A stretch of 64,000 bases of DNA from Tous-C4FEB sp044356555 (lineage in GTDB: Bacteria > Verrucomicrobiota > Verrucomicrobiia > Opitutales > Opitutaceae), in contig JBIKWB010000004.1 of NCBI GenBank assembly GCA_044356555.1, positions 1 to 64,000 on the forward strand. Reading direction: 5' to 3'. Positions 9,511 to 18,120 of the stretch are shown here, piece after piece (positions within the stretch are counted from its first letter, which is position 1; each line of letters starts with the position of its first letter). The notes under the pieces are model-generated. The model saw only the letters and a program-made list of their open reading frames with translations. It was not told the DNA's origin and did no database searches. Both the position numbers and the translations under genes were made by a program.

Positions 9511-9569
9511 CTGCATTTCGATCCGCGTTCTACAGTTCTATATTTCTTCAGCGGAGAATGACGCGGGAC

Positions 9570-9989
9570 TTAGCGCGCCTGACGGACGCGGATCGTGTAT
9601 TTTTTCGCAAGGGTGTTGATCGCGGTGAAGCGAACGGCCTCGGTGGAATTCTCGGCGAGGATGAGCGTCTGGAACGGCGTTTCATCGCCGGTGGAGAAAC
9701 CTTTTTCGTCCTTAAAAACGGCGTTGATCTGCACCTGAAGGCGACGGGCTTCGCGGTTTTTCACGTTGGCGACGACTTCGAGCCGGCCGTCGGCGAGCGT
9801 GCGTTCCTGCAAGCCGGTGCAGGTTATCGAAACCTGCGTGGGCTTGTCGAGGAGCACAAAGCTCTCGGTGTTTTCCAAGGTGTAGCGCGTGGTGTCCTGC
9901 GGCGTGAACGGACCGGGCGGAGTGGCACATCCGGCCAAGAAAGCGAGGCCGGCGGCGGCGAGGATCTGGGTGACAAATTTCATCTTCAT
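9570..9989 (-). CDS. YcfL-like (DUF1425) lipoprotein
   Basis: 139 residues. The signal peptide ends in a lipobox (FLAGC, Cys20), so a lipid-anchored envelope protein is expected. The remainder is a small beta-sandwich-type domain with VSITCTGLQERTLADGRLEV, VVANVKNREARRLQVQ and DEKGF, followed by a WQ-less variant of the family strand (TPFQTLILAENSTEAVRF). This matches the DUF1425/YcfL family in length and order. In enterobacteria ycfL lies directly beside lpoB; here it lies two genes downstream of an LpoB-like gene, which supports both assignments. Its molecular role is not established. Confidence 0.75.
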   Translation of the reverse strand: MKMKFVTQILAAAGLAFLAGCATPPGPFTPQDTTRYTLENTESFVLLDKPTQVSITCTGLQERTLADGRLEVVANVKNREARRLQVQINAVFKDEKGFSTGDETPFQTLILAENSTEAVRFTAINTLAKKYTIRVRQAR

Positions 9990-10031
9990 AACGGGATTCG
10001 TGGTGTGGTGGTGGTAAAGTGTGACTCGCGA

Positions 10032-11267
10032 TCAGCGCTTAAGTTCGCTCAGAAATATCACGGTGTCGCGATCCGCCGGTTCGACTTGAATCTTCAGGGT
10101 TTGCGTGAGCCCGGGCAGGGTGCTGCCGGCGGCATCTTGGAATTCGAGGGTGGCAGGATACTCGCCCGGCCCGAGACGCAGGGCGGCAAAACTGAGCCGC
10201 TGCGGCAAGTTATCCCACATGCGGATATCGGCCTGGGGCGTCGTGGCGGCCGAAGCGAGCTTGCTGAGCAGGCCGATGGCCCCGAGCGCGACAGCGGCCG
10301 TCTGCGCATCGCGATTGCCGTAGGTCTCGATCGTGCCGTCGGGCCGGCGGCGGCGTCCGTAAGCGTTGTCCGCCGCGATGGCGGCCCCGATGAGGGCGAC
10401 ATTACCCACGACATCGGTGTTGCGCTTGAAGACGGCTTTGCCGCCAAGGATGTGGTCCATCACGCGCCCGCCCCGGGTCGTCGCCTGAAAATTGAGATCG
10501 TCGTAAGCCGGCAGGACCACGGTCTCGCCGTTGACCACCAACGTGGCCGAGTGCGCGGCGGAATCCTTGGTGAAGAACTTAAGCTGTTCGCCGTATTCGC
10601 CGCCGCTGTATTTGCGCGGACCACGGCCGTATTCGGCGAAGATCAGGACGTTGGCCGCCGGATCATAGGGCGGCAGGTTCTTGCCTTTGGCGTTGGCCTG
10701 CGCGCGCGCGAACGCATCGGAGCCGTCACCGCCAAGTTTCGCCGAGGCGAATCCATCGAGGTAGTCGAGCAGCACGTAATCACTTTTGTTGTCCACCGCC
10801 TCGGCATCGCTGTCGATGAGCTGACCCGAGCGGTAACAGGCGCGGGCATTGTCGAGCTGGCCATCGCGCCAATAAAGGAGGCCCCGATAGTAGTAGGCCA
10901 TGACGCGCTCGTAGGGCTCGCCGATGAACGTCTTGGTGCTCTCGGTGGAGAACAGACCGCGGGCGCGCTTCGCATCGGCGTCGTTGGCCAGAATCCCGCC
11001 GATCAGGGGCAGTGCGTCGTCGAGGCGGAGCTTCGCCTCGGCCGGATTAGCGGCCCGCAGCGCGCTGGCCGCGACCCGAAAATCCCAAAGCGCGCGGTCC
11101 TTGACGGGCGCAGCCGCTCGCTGCGCATTGCCATCAACGACCGCATCGCCCGTGACGATGACCTGCGGCCGGTCGGGTACCGTGGCGCAGCCCGTGAACG
11201 CGACGAGCACCACGACGGCCATGGTGGCCGTGAAGCGACGGCAGAGAAGCTGAACTCGAAGGAGCAT
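10032..11267 (-). CDS. COG3014-like lipoprotein
   Basis: 411 residues from the ATG at 11267, chosen because it precedes a lipoprotein signal (MLLRVQLLCRR, then VVVLVAFTGC with the lipid-modified Cys); the frame is open up to 11333 but the extra residues do not look like coding sequence. The body has TPR-like helices (YERVMAYYYRGLLYWRDGQL, ARACYRSGQLIDSDAE) followed by a beta-rich region with LIFAEYGRGPRKYSGGEYGE and a Gly/Ala-rich membrane-active-looking segment. The C-terminus is a short beta domain (LRLGPGEYPATLEFQDAAG). This architecture fits the COG3014 family often found with YcfL and LpoB. It is probably part of an envelope complex; the function is unknown. Confidence 0.7.
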   Translation of the reverse strand: MLLRVQLLCRRFTATMAVVVLVAFTGCATVPDRPQVIVTGDAVVDGNAQRAAAPVKDRALWDFRVAASALRAANPAEAKLRLDDALPLIGGILANDADAKRARGLFSTESTKTFIGEPYERVMAYYYRGLLYWRDGQLDNARACYRSGQLIDSDAEAVDNKSDYVLLDYLDGFASAKLGGDGSDAFARAQANAKGKNLPPYDPAANVLIFAEYGRGPRKYSGGEYGEQLKFFTKDSAAHSATLVVNGETVVLPAYDDLNFQATTRGGRVMDHILGGKAVFKRNTDVVGNVALIGAAIAADNAYGRRRRPDGTIETYGNRDAQTAAVALGAIGLLSKLASAATTPQADIRMWDNLPQRLSFAALRLGPGEYPATLEFQDAAGSTLPGLTQTLKIQVEPADRDTVIFLSELKR

Positions 11268-11355
11268 CGGGAGGAAAGCGGATGAAAAAGGCGGGCGCGG
11301 CGCAAGGCCGGCACCCGCCCATTGGAAAAACACCGATCAGGACCGGACCGGCGCC

Positions 11356-11985
11356 TCAGCGGTAAGCGGCGTCCTCAAGGCCCTGTTTCTTGATCTCGGA
11401 TGAACTCTCCCAAACAATCTCGCTCGTGCGGGCGTCGGTGAGCCGGAAGCTGTAGAGAATGTAGTCGCTCGTGCCCTGCGAACTCTTGGTCGTCAGGCCT
11501 TGGAGTTTGCCGGTGAGAAAATAATCGGCCCCGCGGAACTCGACGACGTTGGGATCGGAACTGGCCGTGACTTGGCCGCTACGTTTCAGGTCCCGCTCGC
11601 GCTCAAGCGTCTTCATCATCTCGCGGTCGAGGAACCGCACTTTGCCCATGGACTTTTCGTTCAGTTGGCTGCGGATCCGGGTAAGAAAAATGTCTTTGTT
11701 GATCGGAAAACGGGTCTCGTTCACCACAGGATCGAGCACGATGCGCGGCGCGACTTTGGCGGACGCGATCTCGGGAATGCCGAGGACGCCGCGGGCCATT
11801 TTGTCCGTGACGGCCACAAGATCCTGCGACTCGACGCCCGTGCCGGCGACGAAGCCGCGCTCATCGGCCTTCATCTCGGTGACGGGAACGCCCGAAGGAT
11901 TTTGAACCCCGGTGGCGCAGCCGGTGAGAAACACGGCCGGCGCCGCCACGGCGGCAAGAGCGAGAATGCGAAAGAAATTTTTCAT
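11356..11985 (-). CDS. lpoB: LpoB-like penicillin-binding-protein activator lipoprotein
   Basis: 209 residues. A lipobox (FLTGC, Cys23) marks an outer-membrane lipoprotein. The mature domain shows the LpoB/COG3417 pattern: DLVAVTDKMARGVLGIP, APRIVLDPVVNETRFPI, NKDIFLTRIRSQLNE, VRFLDREMMKTLERERDLK, the strand GADYFLTGKLQGLTTKSS, and the final YSFRLTDARTSEIVWESS. In Escherichia coli LpoB crosses the periplasm to activate the peptidoglycan synthase PBP1b; whether this homologue does so in a verrucomicrobial cell is inference. The COG3014-, YcfL-like and unknown exported genes follow on the same strand. Its 5' leader holds a 16-bp tandem repeat (12001-12040). Confidence 0.8.
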   Translation of the reverse strand: MKNFFRILALAAVAAPAVFLTGCATGVQNPSGVPVTEMKADERGFVAGTGVESQDLVAVTDKMARGVLGIPEIASAKVAPRIVLDPVVNETRFPINKDIFLTRIRSQLNEKSMGKVRFLDREMMKTLERERDLKRSGQVTASSDPNVVEFRGADYFLTGKLQGLTTKSSQGTSDYILYSFRLTDARTSEIVWESSSEIKKQGLEDAAYR

Positions 11986-12000
11986 GGAGCTGGTAGTGAT

Positions 12001-12040
12001 GGAAACAGACAGAGAGGGAAACAGACAGAGAGGGAAACGG
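12001..12040. repeat. Tandem 16-bp repeat upstream of the lpoB-like gene
   Basis: The unit GGAAACAGACAGAGAG occurs twice exactly (12001-12016, 12017-12032), and a third copy begins (GGAAACGG, 12033-12040). It lies 16-55 bp upstream of the minus-strand lpoB-like start, so it is probably in the leader or promoter. A copy-number change would alter the spacing. Confidence 0.8.
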
Positions 12041-12050
12041 ACCGGCGCGA

Positions 12051-12794
12051 TCAGTTCCGGCCAAACATTGAGTTCGCCGCGCTCATCGGGGTCGTGGGCG
12101 CGGGGCTGTTGTAATAGTTGTTGTTGATGATGGTCGTCGCCTGCTGCCCAACCGAGGTCGCGGGCGCAGCGGGCGCAGCCGCAGCGTTGGCCAACGTCGC
12201 GGCGGCGGCCTCGGCGGATTCAGCGCGGCGGGCGCGGCTCTCGGCGATCGAACCGATCAAGAGCCCGGCCCCGGCGCCGTAGGCGGCACCCCGCCAGGCG
12301 TTGTGGCCAAGACTGCCGCTGTTGTTACCGATGATCGCACCGGCGAGCGCGCCGAGGAAAAGACCGCTGCCGGCATAATTCGGCCGGGCGGCCACGTAGG
12401 TGTCGGAGGCATCGTAATAATAAACCGGCTCCGAGCGGTAAACGTAAGGCCGATAAAAGCTTGGTCTCGAAACGTAGCCGTAACCGTAGTAAGGCCGATG
12501 GAAATCAGAGTAAAATACCGAGGGGCGATGATCGCCGCGGTGGTAGACCGTCGGACGGTGAGCTTCGGCGCGCCGATTGGCGTGCCCGATCGCGCTTCCG
12601 ACCAATAGTCCGGCTCCGGCACCATAGGCCGCACCGCGCCACGCGTTATGCCCCAAGCTGCCGCTGTTGTTACCGATCACCGCACCTGCGACCGCGCCGA
12701 TGGCCACGCCGTTGACCGCTTCACGCCGGATACTTTGCGCGTAAGACGGCACGAGTGCAGCCAGAGCCAAACTGAAAGAGAGGAGCGTTTTCAT
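12051..12794 (-). CDS. Secreted protein with two glycine-zipper segments
   Basis: 247 residues from the ATG at 12794, which precedes a signal peptide (MKTLLSFSLALAALVPSYAQS). Two glycine-zipper segments of about 35 residues share the block IGNNSGSLGHNAWRGAAYG followed by AGAGLL, one just after the signal peptide and one near residue 150. Between them lies a Tyr/His/Arg-rich linker (RPYYGYGYVSRPSFYRPYVY). The C-terminus is Ala-rich with an Asn/Tyr run (INNNYYNSP). Glycine zippers of this kind insert into or pack in membranes, as in surface-antigen-like or OmpA-associated proteins. It lies 65 bp upstream of the lpoB-like gene on the same strand and may head the cluster. Function unknown. Confidence 0.7.
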   Translation of the reverse strand: MKTLLSFSLALAALVPSYAQSIRREAVNGVAIGAVAGAVIGNNSGSLGHNAWRGAAYGAGAGLLVGSAIGHANRRAEAHRPTVYHRGDHRPSVFYSDFHRPYYGYGYVSRPSFYRPYVYRSEPVYYYDASDTYVAARPNYAGSGLFLGALAGAIIGNNSGSLGHNAWRGAAYGAGAGLLIGSIAESRARRAESAEAAAATLANAAAAPAAPATSVGQQATTIINNNYYNSPAPTTPMSAANSMFGRN

Positions 12795-12906
12795 GTCGGG
12801 AAAAGAATAAGCAGAAGATGGCAGACACCCTGCTTTTCGCAAGGTTTCAGCCAATTGTTCCAACTCGTCGGCGCCCCCAATTCCGCGCCTCCGCGGAGAT
12901 TATCCT

Positions 12907-13776
12907 CTATTTGGATGACAAACCGGCCGGGCTCGCGACCGACGCGGATGCCAGAAGCTTTGTCAGCTCGGGCACTTCACCCACGGGCAACTCGCGGGCG
13001 CCGGCATCGTCGTAAATGAAGATGGGGCCCGCCTCGACCGTGACTTTGCCGGCGTGCAGGCGCGCGACCGCACCGTTGCCGATGCCCAACACGGTTTCGC
13101 CCGGATTCACCCGGCGATAACCGCGGATCTTGTTCGCCCGCGCGGCATACTCGGGCTCGCCGACTTTGGGATGGTGCGGATTAAACACACACGGAAACAG
13201 TCCCAGCGCCGCTCGGCTGGGAACGTCAACCACCGGGAAATCGTTGGTCGCCCCGATCACGGTGCCCGCGATATTGCAGCCGGCACTCGAACCGTTGAAC
13301 ACCCCTCCCGCCAACACCCGTTCGCGCAAAGCGCCGAGCTGGCCCGTTTCATACAAGGTGCGCAACAGCAGGAAGGTCTCCCCGCCGCCGACAAAAAACG
13401 CCTCCGCGTCCTCAATCTTTTTCAGGGCCTCGCGGCCTTTCCAACGGTGCAGCGACTCGACGGCGTAGCCATCGGCCTCGAACAACGGCCGCATCCTTTG
13501 CTCGACGCTATCCCAGTCCGCCGGCACCGACGCATGCAAAATCAGCAGAATCTTCTTTCGCGCCCCGTAGTGCAGCCGGTGCGCGGCACTGACCGCGGGC
13601 AGCAGTTTGCCGTCTTTCGTGATCGTCCCGCCGCTCACCATGGCCGAGACCAGCGGCGAGCGGTGCAGGTTGGGCGCCGCCGGGAAGGGTCCGGTCGCCG
13701 CCCAGAGCCGGGGTGCGCCGGCGGCGGTGGCAACCCAACCGATGGTTTTTAGAAAATCGCGACGGTTTGTGATCAT
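12907..13776 (-). CDS. S51 family peptidase (PepE/cyanophycinase-like), Tat-type signal
   Basis: 289 residues. The N-terminus TNRRDFLKTIGW fits a twin-arginine signal, so export of a folded enzyme is likely. S51 hallmarks are present: the GGGETFLLL strand-turn (about 130-138), the nucleophile elbow NGSSAGCNIA with Ser164 in G-S-S-A-G, TNDFPVVD after it, and FNPHHPKVGEPE, corresponding to the NPH segment that carries active-site histidine in dipeptidase E. Family members hydrolyse peptides with an N-terminal aspartyl residue or cyanophycin; the sequence does not decide which. It is the last gene of a six-gene operon (12 bp after the M28 peptidase gene), so it may finish degradation of peptides released by the upstream enzymes. 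Confidence 0.8.
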   Translation of the reverse strand: MITNRRDFLKTIGWVATAAGAPRLWAATGPFPAAPNLHRSPLVSAMVSGGTITKDGKLLPAVSAAHRLHYGARKKILLILHASVPADWDSVEQRMRPLFEADGYAVESLHRWKGREALKKIEDAEAFFVGGGETFLLLRTLYETGQLGALRERVLAGGVFNGSSAGCNIAGTVIGATNDFPVVDVPSRAALGLFPCVFNPHHPKVGEPEYAARANKIRGYRRVNPGETVLGIGNGAVARLHAGKVTVEAGPIFIYDDAGARELPVGEVPELTKLLASASVASPAGLSSK

Positions 13777-13788
13777 AGGATGAAAAAA

Positions 13789-15189
13789 TTATCGCCCCGC
13801 CTCGCGCGGCCAAAGCCCCATCGCGGTCAGCCGGGGCGTCAGGTCAAACGTCTTCACCGTCGCGGCGACTTCCTCGGCCGTGCGGCGCTGCGCGGTGAGT
13901 TCGGGCGCATCGGCGAGGAACAAAGCGAGTGCCCCGATCGTCGCCGACGACTCGGTGATCATCTTCGCGTCGATCTTGTCGAAGGTGTCGGCAAAATCGT
14001 GATAGTAGCGCACGATCTCCCGGTCGATGTGGGCGCCAAACGTGATGACGTTTACCCCGTCGAGTTGGTAAGGCGTGTGGTCACTCGCGAGCCATGCGAT
14101 GTTTTTAACGCCCTCGCGCAAGCGCTCAACCGGCAGGGTCGCCGCAAACCGCGTGAGCATCGGCACGAGCCGGTCGTCGCCGCAGGCATTCACCGACAAC
14201 GGATACCCGACCATATCGAGATTCACCATCGCCGCGATCGGCTCCTTCCGCGCCACTTCGGCGGCATGCCGGGAACCCCAGAGCCCTTGCTCCTCGCCGT
14301 TGAACCAGACGAGTTCGATCGGACGCAGCCGGTCTCCCGGGTGCGCCGCGAGGTATTTGGCGAGCCCGAAGACCTGGGCGACGCCGAGGCCGTTGTCGGT
14401 CGCGCCTTGGCCGAGATCCCAAGAATCAAAATGCGCGCCGATCACGATCTTCTCCGCGGTGCGGCCGGGGAAACGCACGATCAGGTTCGACGTTTCAACC
14501 GGCATGCAACGCGAACGCGTGTGCATCCGCACGCGCACGGTTTTCCCCCGCGCCAACAGCCGGCTGATCCACCGACCCTCTTCCTGGGCGATGCTGTAGA
14601 CCGGAATTTTCAACGGTTCGCCGCCGAATGAACCGGTGCGGGCGAGCAACTGACCGCCCCCTTCGCGATTGATAAAAAGCACGCCGCGCATCCCGCGTTC
14701 GCTCGCGGCCTTCTCGTAGAGTCCGCGCGGAACCGTCGTGTTGGCCGCCAGCAGGCCGACCTTGCCGCGCACATCCGCCTTCGCAAAATCGGCGTCGCGG
14801 CCTTGCCCGATGTCGACGACCTCGGCCTCAAACGGCGCGTGCGCCTGCGTGTATGAAAGTGCCGCCACCCGCAACCGACGGGCCTCGGGCAGCGGCGCGA
14901 GCAGCGTGACCTCGTCATCGCCGCGCGCCCACCCGGGCATCGTAAATTTCTGCTCCTCGGGCTTGAGCCCGAGCGCGCGCAGTTCGGCGACGAGCGCATC
15001 CATCGCCGCACGGTTGGCCGGACTCCCGGTGACTCGTCCGCCAAAGTCGTCCGACAATCGCCCGAGCAAGTCGTAGCCCGAGCGATCGGCGAGCAGCGTG
15101 GTGACGACCGGAGGGAGCGCAGGCTGGGCCGGAAGCTCCGCGGTTAAAATCAGCGGGAGCAGGCAGAGGGTTCGAACAATGAGGTTCAT
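13789..15189 (-). CDS. Secreted M28 family zinc aminopeptidase with PA-like insert
   Basis: 466 residues with a signal peptide (cleavage near AELPAQ, residue 21). Zinc ligands and catalytic residues of M28 are all visible: GAHFDSW (H253, D255), bridging Asp265 in ATDNGLG, the Glu pair in NGEEQG (299-300), Asp325 in NLDMVG and the final His397 in RYYHDFADT. A protease-associated-like insert runs from about 115 to 230. The intact set points to an active metallopeptidase that removes amino acids or dipeptides in the periplasm or outside. Its start overlaps the stop of the upstream toroid gene by ATGA, so translation is probably coupled. The S51 peptidase gene follows 12 bp downstream. Confidence 0.88.
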   Translation of the reverse strand: MNLIVRTLCLLPLILTAELPAQPALPPVVTTLLADRSGYDLLGRLSDDFGGRVTGSPANRAAMDALVAELRALGLKPEEQKFTMPGWARGDDEVTLLAPLPEARRLRVAALSYTQAHAPFEAEVVDIGQGRDADFAKADVRGKVGLLAANTTVPRGLYEKAASERGMRGVLFINREGGGQLLARTGSFGGEPLKIPVYSIAQEEGRWISRLLARGKTVRVRMHTRSRCMPVETSNLIVRFPGRTAEKIVIGAHFDSWDLGQGATDNGLGVAQVFGLAKYLAAHPGDRLRPIELVWFNGEEQGLWGSRHAAEVARKEPIAAMVNLDMVGYPLSVNACGDDRLVPMLTRFAATLPVERLREGVKNIAWLASDHTPYQLDGVNVITFGAHIDREIVRYYHDFADTFDKIDAKMITESSATIGALALFLADAPELTAQRRTAEEVAATVKTFDLTPRLTAMGLWPREAGR

Positions 15190-17072
15190 TTTACGCGGTT
15201 GGTGACGGACAGGGTGTTGAAATCGAGCACGCGCTCAAGCCGGCCGTGGGTGATCGTGAGCTTCCGGCCGCCCACCTCGGCGTTGAGGTGCGGGCCTTCG
15301 AAAAGTTTCCAGGCCCGGTAGTCGACCGCACGGCCGTTCACCTGCGGCACGGTCCCGAAGGTGAAGGAAATTTTATTCCCGCGCAGCGTGGTCATCTCCA
15401 CGGCGGGCAACGGCTCGAGCTTGAACGCGAGCGGCAACGCGCGGATCGCCCGTTGGAAAGCCGCGAAATCCGCGAACTCACCCACCCCCGCCGCCTGCAC
15501 AATCGTTCCGTTGTTGAGGTGCGGGCTGGTGAGCACCCGGCCGCCAAGGTCGAGCCGTTCTTTGGCCCAACCGGATTTGTAATGAAAGTAGGGAATCCAG
15601 TGGTAACCCGCGAGCGGCCGATAGGCGAGGTAAGCGCGGCCGCCTTGCGCAAAGATCCAACCGGAGTCGTCCTCCGTGACGTTGATGAGGTCCTTGGAAA
15701 AGAAGCCGTTGATGTGGGGAAACCGTTCGCCCGGCGCGATCGCGTAAAGCGCGATCACCGTGTCGAGGTCCTGAAACACCTGCTCGTAGGGCGAGCTGCC
15801 CATGAGCTTGTCGGGCGAATCGTAGGACGGCTTGCCCTCAAACGTAACCCCTTTGATCCAAGGCTCGGGGTAGGCGGTGAAAGACGACTGCAATGACCGG
15901 GACGACGAATGCGGGTGCATCGAAAACATCGTGGGGTGTTTCCCCCTCGGGTCGGGCTCGGCCCATGTGACGTCCCAGACGTGGGACTGGATCGGGTCGA
16001 TGAGGCCGCCCGTCGTCGAGCCGACGCCGTAGTCGTGCCGTAGGTAATTGGTCTTATAAACGGGCGGTGAAAGCTCATCGCTGTAACGCCAAAACCGGCG
16101 CACGCGGGCGCGGTCGCGCTGGATGAAGTCGCCACCTCGGTCGGTGGCGATGCGATAGATCACCTCGGGCAACTGGTAGCTTTTGGCGAGCGGGGCGAAA
16201 TAAAGGCCCCAGCCGCTGTAGCCGGCCGTGGGCGGCGTGTTGCCAAACAAAAGCCAGCTGAAGAAAGACGTCATGGCCTGCCACCGCTCGACCACCGCAC
16301 CTTCATCGGTGCGCGAGTGCGGACCGCGGAGTACGCCGTTGAGCGAAGAGGTCGCAAGTTCGGCGAAGAGCCAGTCGAGCATCATGCTCGCGCGTTGGCG
16401 CATCGCGGGATCTTTCGACCAGTTGGCGAGAAAACTCAGCGGGATCGCATACTCGCCGATATAATGCGAGGTGTTGAACTCACCCTGCCCGACCGTCGTG
16501 GTCGTATCGAACCACTTGAGGAGAAATGCACGGGCCTCGGCGAGATTTTCGGCCGAGGAGCGGCCGGAATACCACGTCTCGGCCGGTTCATCCGGGTAAA
16601 GTTCGGCCATGAGGTAGAGCGATGCGTAATACATCATGAAGTGGTTCTCAGTGTCGCCACGTAGTTGGCGGGTCGTTTTCCATGCGGTGCGGATCGAGGC
16701 CAACGCCTCCGGGGACAAGCGGTCGCGACCGAGGTAGGCGATGCACACGGTCGGAAACATCCAGAAAGGCCCGGTGCCGGGCTCCCGCATCAGATCGATC
16801 ACGCGCTGGGAGCAGCCGGGCAGATCCTCCCCACGCACGATTTTCGCCGCGATCATGGCCAGATCAAGCCTCGCCGGATCGGCCGTCTGTGCCTTGCCTC
16901 CCGCCGCGGCCCAGCCGAGCATTTCGTCCACCCGGCAGACGTAAGCCGCACGACGCCGATCCTCATCGATCTCCGGCACCGTCGATGGAGCCGGTCCTTC
17001 AAACGAGGGTTGGGCGGCAAGACGAAGCCCCACCAAGGCGAGCAACGGGAGAAGGCAAAGCGGGCATTTCAT
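15186..17072 (-). CDS. Secreted protein, predicted alpha/alpha toroid plus beta domain (copy 2)
   Basis: 628 residues with a signal peptide (MKCPLCLLPLLALVGLRLAAQ). The N-terminal 330 or so residues are helical, with aromatic-rich repeats such as RGDTENHFMMYYASLYLMAE, SHYIGEYAIPLSFLANWS and PAMRQRASMMLDWLF, the style of the alpha/alpha toroids of polysaccharide lyases and related hydrolases. The C-terminal half is beta-rich (SGWIFAQGGRAYLAYRPLAG, HLNNGTIVQAAG, GRKLTITHGRLERVLDFNT). The closest relative in view is the gene at 18121-19968, with which it shares long blocks along its whole length, so the two are tandem paralogues. No family name can be given with confidence; a carbohydrate-active or glycan-binding role is inferred from fold style and export. 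It lies between a beta-propeller gene (18 bp upstream) and the M28 gene (ATGA overlap). Confidence 0.75.
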   Translation of the reverse strand: MKCPLCLLPLLALVGLRLAAQPSFEGPAPSTVPEIDEDRRRAAYVCRVDEMLGWAAAGGKAQTADPARLDLAMIAAKIVRGEDLPGCSQRVIDLMREPGTGPFWMFPTVCIAYLGRDRLSPEALASIRTAWKTTRQLRGDTENHFMMYYASLYLMAELYPDEPAETWYSGRSSAENLAEARAFLLKWFDTTTTVGQGEFNTSHYIGEYAIPLSFLANWSKDPAMRQRASMMLDWLFAELATSSLNGVLRGPHSRTDEGAVVERWQAMTSFFSWLLFGNTPPTAGYSGWGLYFAPLAKSYQLPEVIYRIATDRGGDFIQRDRARVRRFWRYSDELSPPVYKTNYLRHDYGVGSTTGGLIDPIQSHVWDVTWAEPDPRGKHPTMFSMHPHSSSRSLQSSFTAYPEPWIKGVTFEGKPSYDSPDKLMGSSPYEQVFQDLDTVIALYAIAPGERFPHINGFFSKDLINVTEDDSGWIFAQGGRAYLAYRPLAGYHWIPYFHYKSGWAKERLDLGGRVLTSPHLNNGTIVQAAGVGEFADFAAFQRAIRALPLAFKLEPLPAVEMTTLRGNKISFTFGTVPQVNGRAVDYRAWKLFEGPHLNAEVGGRKLTITHGRLERVLDFNTLSVTNRVK

Positions 17073-17090
17073 CGGAAAAAAGCGGCGGGA

Positions 17091-18107
17091 TTACTTTGTG
17101 GCCTTGGGCAGCAAGAGGAACTTCTTCACCGCCGAACCGGCCAGGGCATCGGGGCGCCACGTCCGCCCGAAATCCGCCGACTGAAACAGCGTCTCCTCGA
17201 CCACGCTCGCGAACAGCCGACCCTCCGGATCGACGCCGACCCGCCAAACCCGGGCCCCAGCGGGCAACCCGGCGTTGCGATCGGTCCAGGTCAGACCCCC
17301 GTCTTCACTCGTCCACACGCCCCGGCCCCAACTGCCGATGGCGAGACGGTTGGGATTGGTGACGTCGAAGGTGACGTTGTAGAGCGGTCGGTCACCCGGT
17401 GCGGCGGGCACGTGGGTCCAGGTGACGCCGCCGTCGGCCGAGCGCCAAGCGCCCGCACTTTGCGTTACGGCGAACCAGAAACGCGGATCATGCGGAGATT
17501 GCTGGATGTCGGCGACCGTATCTTTCGTCGGCAGAACTTGGCGCCAGTTTTTGCCCGCATCGTCCGTCAGGTAGATCCCGATCTCGCAACCGGCCAGAAC
17601 GCGCCCCGCGCGGGTGCGGTCGATCGCCAGCGCCCGCGTGAACTTGCCCCGCGTCGGCAGGCCGTGTTCCCGGCGTTCGAGGTGTTGGGCTCGGTCGGAG
17701 GAGAACGCGATGCCGTCGGGCAAAGCGAGATAGACGTGATCGGGCGCGTTGGGATCGACGGCCACGTCGAGGCCTTCGGTCATCTCGGAATCGTTGCAGA
17801 TGCGCCAGAGTTTGCCGCCGTCGAGACTGCGCCACAGGCCGTTGATCGTGGTGGTGTAAATGACGTTGCGGTCGCGGGGATCGAAGGCGAAGGCGCTGAT
17901 GCCGGTGTCGTTATAGCCGACATGCTGCCAAGCACCGGCGTCGTCGCGCCGAAAAACGCCGTTGGTCGTGACGATTTTTGAGCCGATGACGTAGTTGCGG
18001 TTGATGTTCGCCGCGATGAAGAACTCATACTCCGGCGCTGCCGCCGCGAAAAGCCCCGGCAGCGCGCAGCCGAGCGCGCCCAGAAGCAAATAATGACGGA
18101 TGTTCAT
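17091..18107 (-). CDS. Exported BNR/sialidase-type beta-propeller protein (copy 2)
   Basis: 338 residues with a signal peptide (NIRHYLLLGALGCALPGLFAA). Repeated blades carry Asp-box motifs (SLDGGKLWRI, TDDAGKNWRQV, SADGGVTWTHV, SEDGGLTWTDR, SADFGRTWRPD), typical of sialidase and VPS10-like propellers. One blade is degenerate: SSDRAQHLERR where the paralogue at 19965-20984 has SRDRGATWAR, losing the Gly and Trp of the box. No sialidase catalytic Arg triad or nucleophile Tyr could be located, so a binding role is as likely as catalysis. It sits 13 bp downstream of one toroid gene and 18 bp upstream of the other, inside the six-gene operon. Confidence 0.78.
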   Translation of the reverse strand: MNIRHYLLLGALGCALPGLFAAAAPEYEFFIAANINRNYVIGSKIVTTNGVFRRDDAGAWQHVGYNDTGISAFAFDPRDRNVIYTTTINGLWRSLDGGKLWRICNDSEMTEGLDVAVDPNAPDHVYLALPDGIAFSSDRAQHLERREHGLPTRGKFTRALAIDRTRAGRVLAGCEIGIYLTDDAGKNWRQVLPTKDTVADIQQSPHDPRFWFAVTQSAGAWRSADGGVTWTHVPAAPGDRPLYNVTFDVTNPNRLAIGSWGRGVWTSEDGGLTWTDRNAGLPAGARVWRVGVDPEGRLFASVVEETLFQSADFGRTWRPDALAGSAVKKFLLLPKATK

Positions 18108-18120
18108 GCGGACAATGGCA

